DNA from: Actinomycetota bacterium
Lineage (GTDB): Bacteria; Actinomycetota; Actinomycetes; S36-B12; CAIYMF01
DNA length: 46,812 nt
Reading direction: 5' to 3'
Assembly (NCBI GenBank): GCA_020161245.1
Contig: JAIUOK010000038.1
Location: forward strand, 1-46,812
Position 1 is the stretch's first letter. Each line of letters starts with the position of its first letter. Below are positions 24,486 through 31,953 of this stretch, in pieces. The position numbers and the translations under genes are program-made. The notes under the pieces are model-generated. The model did no database searches. It was given only the letters and a program-made list of their open reading frames with translations, and was not told where the DNA came from.

Positions 24486-25111
24486 GCGGACGAGCCTCCC
24501 CTGCCGCGCAGGCCGAGCGCCACCGCAACGCCCACGGCGATCACGAGCAGGCCGCCGAGGATCCACGGCAGCGGGCTCGACGACGTGGACGTGTCCGTGT
24601 CCCCCGCCAGCGTGGTCGAGGGCTCCGGTGCCGGGGCGGTCGACGACGCGGCGGCCGGGGACGACGAGGACGCCGACGGCGACGCGGCCGGTGACGACGA
24701 CGATGCGGACGGGCTGGGCGTGGGCGATGCCGACGCCGCGGTCGTCACGGTGAACGAGAAGGTGCCCGAGACGGGGTGGCCGTCGGAGGACACCACGCGC
24801 CAGGCGACCTTGACCTTGCCAGCCGCGGTGGCGGGCGCGACGGCCTGGGTCACCGTGACTCCCTTGACCACCGGCTTCCCGGTGGCGAGCTTCTGCCCGG
24901 CGGAGTCGGTGACGACGACGGCGGCGCCGATGTCCTCGACCTCCTCGCCGAAGGTGAGCACGATCTCGGCGGGCGGCGCCTCGAGCGAGGCGCCGTCCTT
25001 CGGCGAGGTCGACAGGATCTCGTCGTGGGCGGACGCCGGCGCGAGACCGGCCAGGCCGAGCGGGACGACGAGCAGGCACGCCGCAGCGGCGCGCACGAGC
25101 AGGGGACGCAT
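24482..25111 (-). CDS. copC: CopC-domain copper-binding protein, secreted and membrane-anchored
   Basis: 209 aa. A signal peptide (1-28) should be cut after ASA, leaving His29 at the new N-terminus. With Asp110 and His112 (SSDGHPVSG) this forms the classical CopC Cu(II) site. The CopC beta-barrel covers about 29-122. A Ser/Pro/Ala-rich linker (about 125-170) and a C-terminal transmembrane helix (about 182-200) tether it to the outer face of the membrane, where it would hand copper to the coupled CopD-CtaG protein. RBS GAGAGG precedes ATG 25111. The low-complexity linker is typical of cell-wall-spanning actinobacterial proteins. Confidence 0.88.
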   Translation of the reverse strand: MRPLLVRAAAACLLVVPLGLAGLAPASAHDEILSTSPKDGASLEAPPAEIVLTFGEEVEDIGAAVVVTDSAGQKLATGKPVVKGVTVTQAVAPATAAGKVKVAWRVVSSDGHPVSGTFSFTVTTAASASPTPSPSASSSSPAASPSASSSSPAAASSTAPAPEPSTTLAGDTDTSTSSSPLPWILGGLLVIAVGVAVALGLRGRGGSSA

Positions 25112-25181
25112 AGAGGGCCTCTCAGGGGATGGGCGGGACGGTCGGCGGCAGCGCGTCGGCCCGTCCCTCACGCACCGGAGG

Positions 25182-25757
25182 TCAGGCGAGCGCGAGCCGG
25201 CGCGGCGGGCCGCGCCGCGACCATGCCCGGGCGGCGTCGCTCGGCACCAGGACGCGCGCCCCGGCCGCGGGCAGGGGGCGCCGGGCGGCGGGCGGGCCCG
25301 CCTGCTGCGCCGCACCTCGGGTGCGGGCGGCGGCCCACAGGCCGAGCACGGCTCCCTCGATCGCGGCGAGCAGCAGCGCGGCCAGGCCAGCGGCAGCGAG
25401 GTGGGCGAGCAGCATGCGGACGTCGGGCGCCGCGTGGTCGTGGACGTGCCCCGGCGCCACCGGCGCTGCCGGGAGCCCGGGAAGGGATCCCGACGGCGAG
25501 ACGAGCCAGGCAGCGGCGTGCACCGCCGCTTGCGCCCCGAGCAGCATCACGACGAGGCGCGCCGGGGTCCAGCGGCTGCGCGAGGCGCCCACGGCTGCGG
25601 CGACGACAAGGACGACGACCGCGTACGACTCCGGACCCGCGGCACCGCCGCCCGCCGCGTGGCCCGCGAGCGCCAGGCCGCCGGCCACCGCGCCGACGAC
25701 GGCACCGCGCGCGGCGCGCAGGGGGCGCCGCGGCTCGGCCGCGCGGGCGGTGGACAT
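25182..25757 (-). CDS. polytopic membrane protein, first gene of the copper operon
   Basis: 191 aa with about four to five hydrophobic helices (for example the GAVVGAVAGGLALAGHAA, YAVVVLVVAAAVG and LLAHLAAAGLAALLLAA stretches). A His cluster, PGHVHDHAAP, lies in an extracytoplasmic loop. No family can be named with confidence. Position upstream of copC and the His cluster suggest a role in copper handling. ATG 25757 is preceded by TACGAT and 7 nt (leaderless). The earlier ATG at 25766 overlaps that hexamer and is rejected. Confidence 0.65.
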   Translation of the reverse strand: MSTARAAEPRRPLRAARGAVVGAVAGGLALAGHAAGGGAAGPESYAVVVLVVAAAVGASRSRWTPARLVVMLLGAQAAVHAAAWLVSPSGSLPGLPAAPVAPGHVHDHAAPDVRMLLAHLAAAGLAALLLAAIEGAVLGLWAAARTRGAAQQAGPPAARRPLPAAGARVLVPSDAARAWSRRGPPRRLALA

Positions 25758-25764
25758 GCCCGCC

Positions 25765-25770
25765 ATCGTA
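25765..25770 (-). promoter_or_regulatory. leaderless -10 element TACGAT of the copper operon (minus strand)
   Basis: 7 nt before ATG 25757. It should drive the three-gene operon. Confidence 0.6.
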
Positions 25771-25915
25771 GGCGGCCTCCCGCGCGGCGCCCCCGGACCT
25801 CTCGATCGGCTCACGACGTTCGACTCCGCCGCCCGCGGGGCACGACAATGGGCGGGCGCGCCTTGAGGCGCGCGCGAGCCTGCGCCCGACACAGCCACGA
25901 ACGAGGGACGACCTG

Positions 25916-26284
25916 ATGGACGACAGCCTGGCCGCCACGGTCAACCGGGCACGCCTCGACTCGCTCGTCGACGAGATCGGCGACCGCGACATCGTCCGCC
26001 AGGCCGTGCAGAGCTTCCTCGACGAGCTCGTCGAGCGCCTGCAGGCCATCCGCACCGCCATCGGCGGCGGCGATCCGGACGTCATCCGCCGCGACGCCCA
26101 CGCCCTCGGCTCCCCCGCCGCGATGCTCGGCGCCACCGAGGTGACGCGCGTGTGCCGCACGATGGAGGCGCAGAACACCGAGGGCGACGCCGTGCTGGTG
26201 CCGCTCATGACCGAGCTCGACGCCGTGGCCGCCCGCACCGTGAGCGAGCTGCGCAGCTACCTCGAGGCCGAGTCCGCGGTCTGA
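25916..26284 (+). CDS. stand-alone Hpt (histidine phosphotransfer) domain protein
   Basis: 122 aa, a single four-helix Hpt domain. The phospho-accepting residue is His62 in RRDAHALGSPAAMLGA, matching the HxLKGxxxxLG pattern with K replaced by S. It would relay phosphate between a hybrid-kinase receiver and a response regulator. It lies next to a hybrid kinase gene that converges on it, and the last 28 nt of the two genes overlap. RBS GAGGGA lies 7 nt before ATG 25916. No catalytic kinase part is present. Confidence 0.85.
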   Translation: MDDSLAATVNRARLDSLVDEIGDRDIVRQAVQSFLDELVERLQAIRTAIGGGDPDVIRRDAHALGSPAAMLGATEVTRVCRTMEAQNTEGDAVLVPLMTELDAVAARTVSELRSYLEAESAV

Positions 26285-28038
26285 TCCGCCGGTGCCGGGA
26301 CAGCGTCCTCGGCCGTCGGGCCGGCGGGCGCCTCGAGCCACCGCTGCACCATGTGCGACAGGTCGTCGAGGCCGAAGGGCTTGCTCAGGTAGTCGACCAT
26401 CCCCGCGTCTCGGCACGCGTCGCGCTCGGCCTGCCCGACGTGCGCGGTGAGAGCCACGATCGGTACGTCGGCCGTGGTGGCGCCCTCCCCCTGCGTGCGC
26501 CAGGCGCGGGTGGCCTCGCGGCCGTCCATCCCCGGCATCTGCACGTCCATGAGCACCAGGCCGTACGCCGTCTCCCGCATCGCGTCGAGGGCGGCCTCGC
26601 CGCTGTCGACGACGTCGGTGGCGACGCCGAGCTTGCCGAGCATCGCCGCGGCCAGCCGACGGTTCACGTCGTTGTCGTCGACCAGGAGCACCCGGGTGCT
26701 GCGGTCGTGGCTCATCGACTGGACGTGGACCGGGGCCTGCACGCGCAACCGGGCCGACGTGCCGCCGCCGGGCACGCGAGCGACGTCGACCGTGCCGCCG
26801 AGCGCCGCAGCGAGCCGGGCCACCTGAGCGAGCCCGCCGGCACCGGAGGGCCTGCCGCCCTGGTCCCATGTGTAGCCGATGCCGGTGTCACGGACCTCGA
26901 GGACCACGGCCTGGTCCTCGAGGAAGGCGTTGAGCTCGACGACCCGCGAGCCGGAGTGCTGGACGGCGTTGCTGACCAGCCCGTCGATGGCCAGCCGCAG
27001 CAGCACCACCGACAGCTCGACCGGGTGGTCGCTGACCGGGGTCTCCCCCACGAGCACGATGCAGCGGTCGGACGACCCGGCGGCGGCGATGTCGGAGAGC
27101 AGCTGCCGCAGCACCACCGGGACGCGCGGCCCGGCGACGCGGCGCTCGGTGCCGTCGACGATGCCGATGAGGGAGTCGATGAGCCGGTCGAGCCGCTCCA
27201 GCGGCTCGCGGCCGCGGTCGCCGATCCACGGCCGGATCTCGTCGACGAGCCGGCTCACCTCGTGCACCACCCACGCCGAGTACGCCGTGCGGGCGTCCTC
27301 GCCGCGGGTGCCGCGGGAGAGGGCCACGACGTCCTGCGTCCGGGCGGCCAGCATCTCCTCGAGCCGGCGGCGGTCCTCGAGCTGGCGCTCCTGCACCTTC
27401 TCCCACTCGAAAGCGCGGCCGAGCTGCGCGGCCAGCGAGGGCGCGAGCTGGAGGAGCCGCTCGTCGGCGGGCATGGGCGCCGGGTGCACGAACTCCACGA
27501 CGGCCGACACCTCGATGCCGACGACGATGGGGAACGCCCAGGCGGCTCCCTGCGCGGCCGCCTCGCCTCGCGCGTAGGCCGGGTTGACGGCGACGTCGGG
27601 GATCCACGCCGCGAGGTGGGACGCCGCGACCTCGCCGGGCAGGCCCGCCGGCGGCACGAAGCGATGGTCGACCGTGGCGGCCATGACGGCGTCGAGCAGG
27701 TCGAGGTGGGCGGGGTCGGCGTCCCAGATGTCGGAGGTGACGAAGGCTCCGTCGGCCTCGCGCAGCAGCACGTGCGAGACGGCGAAGCCGCAGTGCCGCC
27801 GGATGATCTTCGCGGCCGCGCTCATGGCCGACAGCGCGTCGTCGGTCTCGTTGACGATCACGGCGATCGACGCGAGGAGCTCGACCTCGCGGGCGCGCTC
27901 GAACGCGCGTCGCAGCTGGGTCTCGGCCGTGCGCTCGGCCTCGATGCGCGCGGCGCGCTCCTGGGCCGCGCGGTGCTCGAGCCGGGCGACGACGTCGGGC
28001 CCGACGCCGTCCGGCAGATCACGGGGGTCGTAGCTCAC
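26257..28038 (-). CDS. GAF-domain hybrid histidine kinase with intact receiver
   Basis: 593 aa, soluble. A short coiled coil (about 10-50) leads into a GAF domain (about 45-215). Next come a dimerisation helix with the probable phospho-His259 (WVVHEVSRLV), a HATPase with N-box LVSNAVQHS, G1 VRDTGIGY and a Gly-rich G2, and a receiver at about 445-565. In the receiver the acidic pair lies in LLVDDND, phospho-Asp498 in LMDVQMPGMDG, and Lys in LSKPF. The His motif is not the standard SHELRTPL form, so autokinase activity is probable rather than certain. GTG 28038 overlaps the stop of the preceding HNOBA kinase (GTGA). It probably completes the relay for that protein, whose own receiver is degenerate. 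Confidence 0.83.
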   Translation of the reverse strand: MSYDPRDLPDGVGPDVVARLEHRAAQERAARIEAERTAETQLRRAFERAREVELLASIAVIVNETDDALSAMSAAAKIIRRHCGFAVSHVLLREADGAFVTSDIWDADPAHLDLLDAVMAATVDHRFVPPAGLPGEVAASHLAAWIPDVAVNPAYARGEAAAQGAAWAFPIVVGIEVSAVVEFVHPAPMPADERLLQLAPSLAAQLGRAFEWEKVQERQLEDRRRLEEMLAARTQDVVALSRGTRGEDARTAYSAWVVHEVSRLVDEIRPWIGDRGREPLERLDRLIDSLIGIVDGTERRVAGPRVPVVLRQLLSDIAAAGSSDRCIVLVGETPVSDHPVELSVVLLRLAIDGLVSNAVQHSGSRVVELNAFLEDQAVVLEVRDTGIGYTWDQGGRPSGAGGLAQVARLAAALGGTVDVARVPGGGTSARLRVQAPVHVQSMSHDRSTRVLLVDDNDVNRRLAAAMLGKLGVATDVVDSGEAALDAMRETAYGLVLMDVQMPGMDGREATRAWRTQGEGATTADVPIVALTAHVGQAERDACRDAGMVDYLSKPFGLDDLSHMVQRWLEAPAGPTAEDAVPAPADQTADSASR

Positions 28039-30461
28039 TGGAGGGCCTCCGGTCCGAGCACGACCTCGAGCAGGCGCCGCAGCTCGCCGATGTCGACCGG
28101 CTTGCCGATGTGCCCGTCCATGCCGCTCTGCCGGCAGCGCTCGAGCAGGTCGTCGTCGGCGCCGCCGACCATGCCGTAGACCGGGGTCCGCGCGACGCGG
28201 GGGTCGTGCGAGCGGCGGATCATCGCGGTGGTGGTCGGGCCGTCGGTGCCGGCGTCCTCCATGCGCGCCGCGACCAGGACGAGCCGCACCCGCGGGTCGG
28301 AGTCCATGAGCGCCAGGCACTCCTCGGCGCTGGCGGCACCCACCCCCTCGACGCCGACACGCGCGAGCAGCCGGACGGCGTGGGCGCGGCGCGGCTCGCT
28401 GGCCTCGACGACGAGGACGACGGCGGCGGACGGGTCCTCGACGTCGGCGCCGGCGGGAGCGCCGGAGTCGTCGGGCGCGACGGCGTCGAGCAGCTGCAGC
28501 CGGAACCAGAAGGTGGAGCCCTCGCCCACGGCGGAGTCGACGGAGATCTGGCCGCCCATGAGGCCGACCAGCCGCTCGGCGATCGCCAGGCCGAGTCCCG
28601 AGCCCTCCTGCCGGTTCCGCGCCTGAACGAACGGGTCGAAGATCGTCGCGACCTTCTCCGGCGGGATGCCGGGGCCGGTGTCGCGGACCGACACCTCCAC
28701 CAGCGACTCGTTGCCGCGGCGCGAGACGACGTGCAGCGAGACCTGCACGGACCCCTTCTCGGTGAACTTCACGGCGTTGCCGACGAGGTTGATGAGCACC
28801 TGCCGGAACCGCACGCGGTCGCCGAGCGCCTCGGCGGGCACGGACGGGTCGACGCGCAGCAGGAGGTCGACGCCCTTGGCCGCGGCCTGCGGGCGCAGCA
28901 GGTCGGTGACGGCGGTGGCCACATCTCCTGGCGCGAAGGGCTCGCTCACCAGGTCGATGCGGCCGGCCTCGACCTTCTGCAGGTCGAGGATGTCGTTGAT
29001 GATCGAGACCAGGCTGGTGGCGGAGGAGTCGATGACCTTGACCAGTTCGGACTGCTCGTCGTCGAGGTCGGTCATCCGCAGCAGGTCGGCCGTGGCGAGC
29101 ACGCCGTGCATCGGCGTGCGGATCTCGTGGCTCATCGAGGCCAGGAACTGCGACTTGGCGTCGGACGCCGCGATCGCCTCGTCGCGGGCGCGGGCCAGCG
29201 CCTCCTGGTAGAGCACGCGGTCGGTGGCGTCGCGGAACATCCAGAGGGCGCCGAGCTCCTGCCCCTCGGACACGATCGGCTGGTAGTCGAACTCGAGGAC
29301 GCGCGAGCCCGACAGGGTGAGGGACTGGTTGGTGGTGGCCCAGCGCCGGGCGCTGAGGTCCTCGGTGCGGCGCAGGAACGCCGCGGGGTCGTCCTCGTGG
29401 CGCACCACCTTGGCCACCGCGGCGCTGATGGGCAGGCCCACGAGGGCCTCGGGGTCGGCGGCCGACCGGAACATCTCGCACAGCGTCGCGTTGGCCAGCA
29501 CCACCCGGCGCTGCCGGTCCTCCACGAGGACGCCGGACTGCATGTGGTCGAGCAGGGTGGTCAGCCGCGACATGGTGTCGCGCAGCTCGAGCTCGGCGGT
29601 CTTGGCGGTGGTGATGTCGAGCATGAAGCCGAGCCGCGTCCGGGTGCCGTCGTCGTCCTCGACGACGCTGTCGACGACGCGGCTCCACACCACGTGGCCG
29701 TCGGCGGTGACGAGCCGCAGCTCCTGGTCGAACGGGCTGAGCGCCGCCTCCGCCTCGCGGTTGGCGGCCAGCGCCCGCTCGCGGTCCTCCGGGTGCACGA
29801 CGGTGGCGAAGAAGAACGAGGGCTCGGTGAGCCACCGGCGCACCGGGTGGCCGAGCCACTCGGCCACGCGCGGGCTGATGAACTCCGCCACCGAGTCCTC
29901 GCCCAGGGTGTCGATGTACATGACGAGCGGCTGCAGCTCGACGATGCGCCGGTACTGGGCCTCGGCGCGGGTGAGCATGCGGTTGGCGTCGCGCAGCTCG
30001 GTGGCCGAGCGCTGCAGCTCGGCGTTGAGGGTGCGCAGATCGTCGAGGCTGCGCTCCTGGCCGCGGCGCAGGAAGAGCAGGTCGGGCGTCTGGTCGACGG
30101 GCGAGAAGTCCGCGGCTGAGAGGTTGAGCGCCTCGAGCTCCTGCGACGACGCGATGATCGGGTTGCCGAGCAGCAGCACACCGGCGGGCTCGTCGACGTC
30201 GACGGCCTGGAACCGCATCCGGGGGCCGTCGGGCAGCAGCCGCATCAGGAGCATCGAGTCGCGGTGCTTGCGGATGTCCTGCAGCCCCGCGACGCCGAGC
30301 GGGCGCACCACCTCGAGCACCTCGAGCAGGTGGCGCCCGACCATCTCGACGCCGAGCCGGCGCCACGACGGGCCCTGGCGCAGCACGACGAGGTCCTCGT
30401 CGCACAGCACGCCGAACGGTGCCGCGCGGTCGAGGTCGTCGTCGCGGAGCCGGATCGTCAT
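28035..30461 (-). CDS. HNOBA-PAS-PAS histidine kinase with pseudoreceiver
   Basis: 808 aa, no membrane segment. An HNOBA (haem NO-binding associated) domain covers about 12-150 (APFGVLCDEDLVVL to DLLFLRRGQERSL) and continues into a coiled coil. Two PAS domains follow (about 165-290 and 295-415). HisKA has His445 in SMSHEIRTPMHG; HATPase has LINLVGNAVKF, RDTGPGIP and GSGLGLAI. The C-terminal receiver-like domain (about 680-800) has Ala731 where the phospho-Asp belongs (LVLVAARME) and VVEASEP instead of the acidic pair, though GKP is kept. ATG 30461 overlaps the H-NOX stop (ATGA). The intact kinase core should be controlled by the coupled H-NOX protein. Confidence 0.88.
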   Translation of the reverse strand: MTIRLRDDDLDRAAPFGVLCDEDLVVLRQGPSWRRLGVEMVGRHLLEVLEVVRPLGVAGLQDIRKHRDSMLLMRLLPDGPRMRFQAVDVDEPAGVLLLGNPIIASSQELEALNLSAADFSPVDQTPDLLFLRRGQERSLDDLRTLNAELQRSATELRDANRMLTRAEAQYRRIVELQPLVMYIDTLGEDSVAEFISPRVAEWLGHPVRRWLTEPSFFFATVVHPEDRERALAANREAEAALSPFDQELRLVTADGHVVWSRVVDSVVEDDDGTRTRLGFMLDITTAKTAELELRDTMSRLTTLLDHMQSGVLVEDRQRRVVLANATLCEMFRSAADPEALVGLPISAAVAKVVRHEDDPAAFLRRTEDLSARRWATTNQSLTLSGSRVLEFDYQPIVSEGQELGALWMFRDATDRVLYQEALARARDEAIAASDAKSQFLASMSHEIRTPMHGVLATADLLRMTDLDDEQSELVKVIDSSATSLVSIINDILDLQKVEAGRIDLVSEPFAPGDVATAVTDLLRPQAAAKGVDLLLRVDPSVPAEALGDRVRFRQVLINLVGNAVKFTEKGSVQVSLHVVSRRGNESLVEVSVRDTGPGIPPEKVATIFDPFVQARNRQEGSGLGLAIAERLVGLMGGQISVDSAVGEGSTFWFRLQLLDAVAPDDSGAPAGADVEDPSAAVVLVVEASEPRRAHAVRLLARVGVEGVGAASAEECLALMDSDPRVRLVLVAARMEDAGTDGPTTTAMIRRSHDPRVARTPVYGMVGGADDDLLERCRQSGMDGHIGKPVDIGELRRLLEVVLGPEALQ

Positions 30462-31012
30462 GCCGGCTCCACCACGGCGGGGACGAGCCGGAAGTGCTCG
30501 TAGTGCGGGCCCGAGGCTGCCTCGTCGCGGCTCACCGTCACCGGAGTTCCGTAGAGCTCGCCGAGGCCCTCGAGCAGCCCGACGACGAACGGCGCGAGGC
30601 CCTCGCGCTCGGAGCGGTAGTGGACGTCGAGCGTGCCGTCGTCGCCGGCGACCACGTCGAAGGACGGCGGGCGCAGGTCGGGGTAGAGCGACTGAAGCCT
30701 CGCGTGCATCTCGTCGAGGTTGTGCAGCACCGACACCACATCGGTGCCGGTCGCGCCGAGGATGTCGCCGTAGCTCTCGGGCCCGACCGTGGTCGACCAG
30801 TAGCGGCCGAAGCCCCGCAGCAGCTCGTCGGCCGGGCGGTCGAGGACCTCGCTGGCCGCCCCCACGAGGGCGTAGGTGACGTCGTCGTCGTAGTAGTGCA
30901 GGGCGGCGAACGACTGGCTCGATCCGGCTCGGGACGCGACGGCGCTCCACGCGGCCGGGCCCGCGGTCTCCACCACGTGCCGGCGCATGGCCTCGTTGAT
31001 CAGTCCGTACAC
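30458..31012 (-). CDS. H-NOX haem nitric-oxide/oxygen-binding sensor protein
   Basis: 184 aa, the standard size of a stand-alone H-NOX. The proximal haem ligand is His103 in NLDEMHARL, and the haem propionate motif YxSxR is Tyr132-Ser134-Arg136 (YRSER). Both are within one residue of the Thermoanaerobacter numbering. The site equivalent to its O2-binding Tyr140 is Pro141, so the pocket should favour NO over O2. The start MYGLINEA is typical. GTG 31012 has only a weak purine stretch upstream. The gene follows the response regulator gene by 47 nt and is coupled by ATGA to the HNOBA kinase, its expected partner. Confidence 0.9.
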   Translation of the reverse strand: MYGLINEAMRRHVVETAGPAAWSAVASRAGSSQSFAALHYYDDDVTYALVGAASEVLDRPADELLRGFGRYWSTTVGPESYGDILGATGTDVVSVLHNLDEMHARLQSLYPDLRPPSFDVVAGDDGTLDVHYRSEREGLAPFVVGLLEGLGELYGTPVTVSRDEAASGPHYEHFRLVPAVVEPA

Positions 31013-31059
31013 GGCACGCGCCCCAGACCTCGTCCCCCGACGCTCGGGTCGAGGACCCG

Positions 31060-31746
31060 TCAGACCGGCTCGAAGCGGTAGCCGACCCCGCGCAGGGTGC
31101 GGATGTGGCGCGGCGCGGCCGCGGACTCGCCGAGCTTCTTTCGGAGCTTGCCGACATGGACCTCGATGACGTGGTCGTCGCCGAACCACTCGCCCCAGAT
31201 CTGCTCGAGCAGCTGCTCGCGGGTGAAGATGCGGCGCGGGTTGCCCGACAGCAGGTCGAGGATGTCGAACTCGATCTTGGTGAGCTCGACCTCCTCGCCG
31301 TCGACCTTGACCTCACGGGCGAGCGGGTCGACCACGAGGTGGCCGAAGTCGCGGACCTCCTGCTGCGCGCGCTGGCGCGGGCGACGGCGCATGGCGCGCA
31401 CGCGGGCGGCGAGCTCGCGCGGCGAGAACGGCTTGGTGACGTAGTCGTCTGCTCCGACCGTGAGGCCCACGATCTTGTCGACCTCGTCGTCGCGGGACGT
31501 GACCATGACGACGTAGGCGTCGGAGAACACGCGCAGCTGGCGGCAGACCTCGACGCCGTCGGCGTCCGGCAGCGACAGGTCGAGGATCACCAGCTCGGGC
31601 CGGCCGGCCCGGGCGAACTCCAGGCCCTTCTTGCCCAGCGGCGTCGCGACGACGTCGTAGCCCTCCTTCTCGAGCAGCCCGCGCACGAGGAGGGTGATCT
31701 CGGGGGAGTCCTCGATGATGAGGGCCTGGCCTCGCTGAGTGGCCAC
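31060..31746 (-). CDS. OmpR/PhoB-family response regulator
   Basis: 228 aa. The receiver domain (1-120) has the acidic residues in IIEDSPE, phospho-Asp in VILDLSLPDADG, Thr in VMVTSRDD and Lys in VTKPF. The C-terminal winged helix (about 135-226) has LTKIEFDILDLL and RHIRTLRGVGYRF. It binds DNA, and its target genes are unknown. As the first gene of the H-NOX operon it is the likely output of the relay. RBS AAAGGA lies 6 nt before GTG 31746. Confidence 0.9.
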   Translation of the reverse strand: MATQRGQALIIEDSPEITLLVRGLLEKEGYDVVATPLGKKGLEFARAGRPELVILDLSLPDADGVEVCRQLRVFSDAYVVMVTSRDDEVDKIVGLTVGADDYVTKPFSPRELAARVRAMRRRPRQRAQQEVRDFGHLVVDPLAREVKVDGEEVELTKIEFDILDLLSGNPRRIFTREQLLEQIWGEWFGDDHVIEVHVGKLRKKLGESAAAPRHIRTLRGVGYRFEPV

Positions 31747-31953
31747 GGTCGGTCCTTTCGATGCGCCCTCGCGGCGGAGCCTCGAGGGCCGGGCGGCATT
31801 ACGGCGGTCCGGGGAACGGCCTCACCCAGAGTGACAGCGCAGGGAATTGCGCGCTTGCTGAGTTAGTCCGTCCGAGTTCCACCTCTTGTCCCTATCGGAT
31901 CAACTGGTAGTCGGACTGAATCACAGGTTCCTGACGGGTTGCTCAACGAGCGC
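31747..31953. other. promoter region of the H-NOX operon
   Basis: A 207-bp gene-free region, clearly more AT-rich at 31850-31930 than its surroundings. It holds related motifs: AGTCCG (31866-31871), its complement CGGACT about 45 bp further on, and a small palindrome AGTC-G-GACT. These could be sites for the response regulator or an ECF-type promoter. No single -35/-10 pair is convincing. Confidence 0.35.

Noticed and set aside
22692..25916. 1074-codon plus-strand open frame over the copper operon
   Set aside because: Very biased composition (Arg, His, Gln, Glu) typical of antisense frames in high-GC DNA. The minus strand holds CopC and CopD-CtaG with clear motifs.
29317..30879. 520-codon plus-strand frame over the HNOBA kinase
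   Set aside because: Ser/Arg-rich with no domain; it is antisense to a well-defined kinase.
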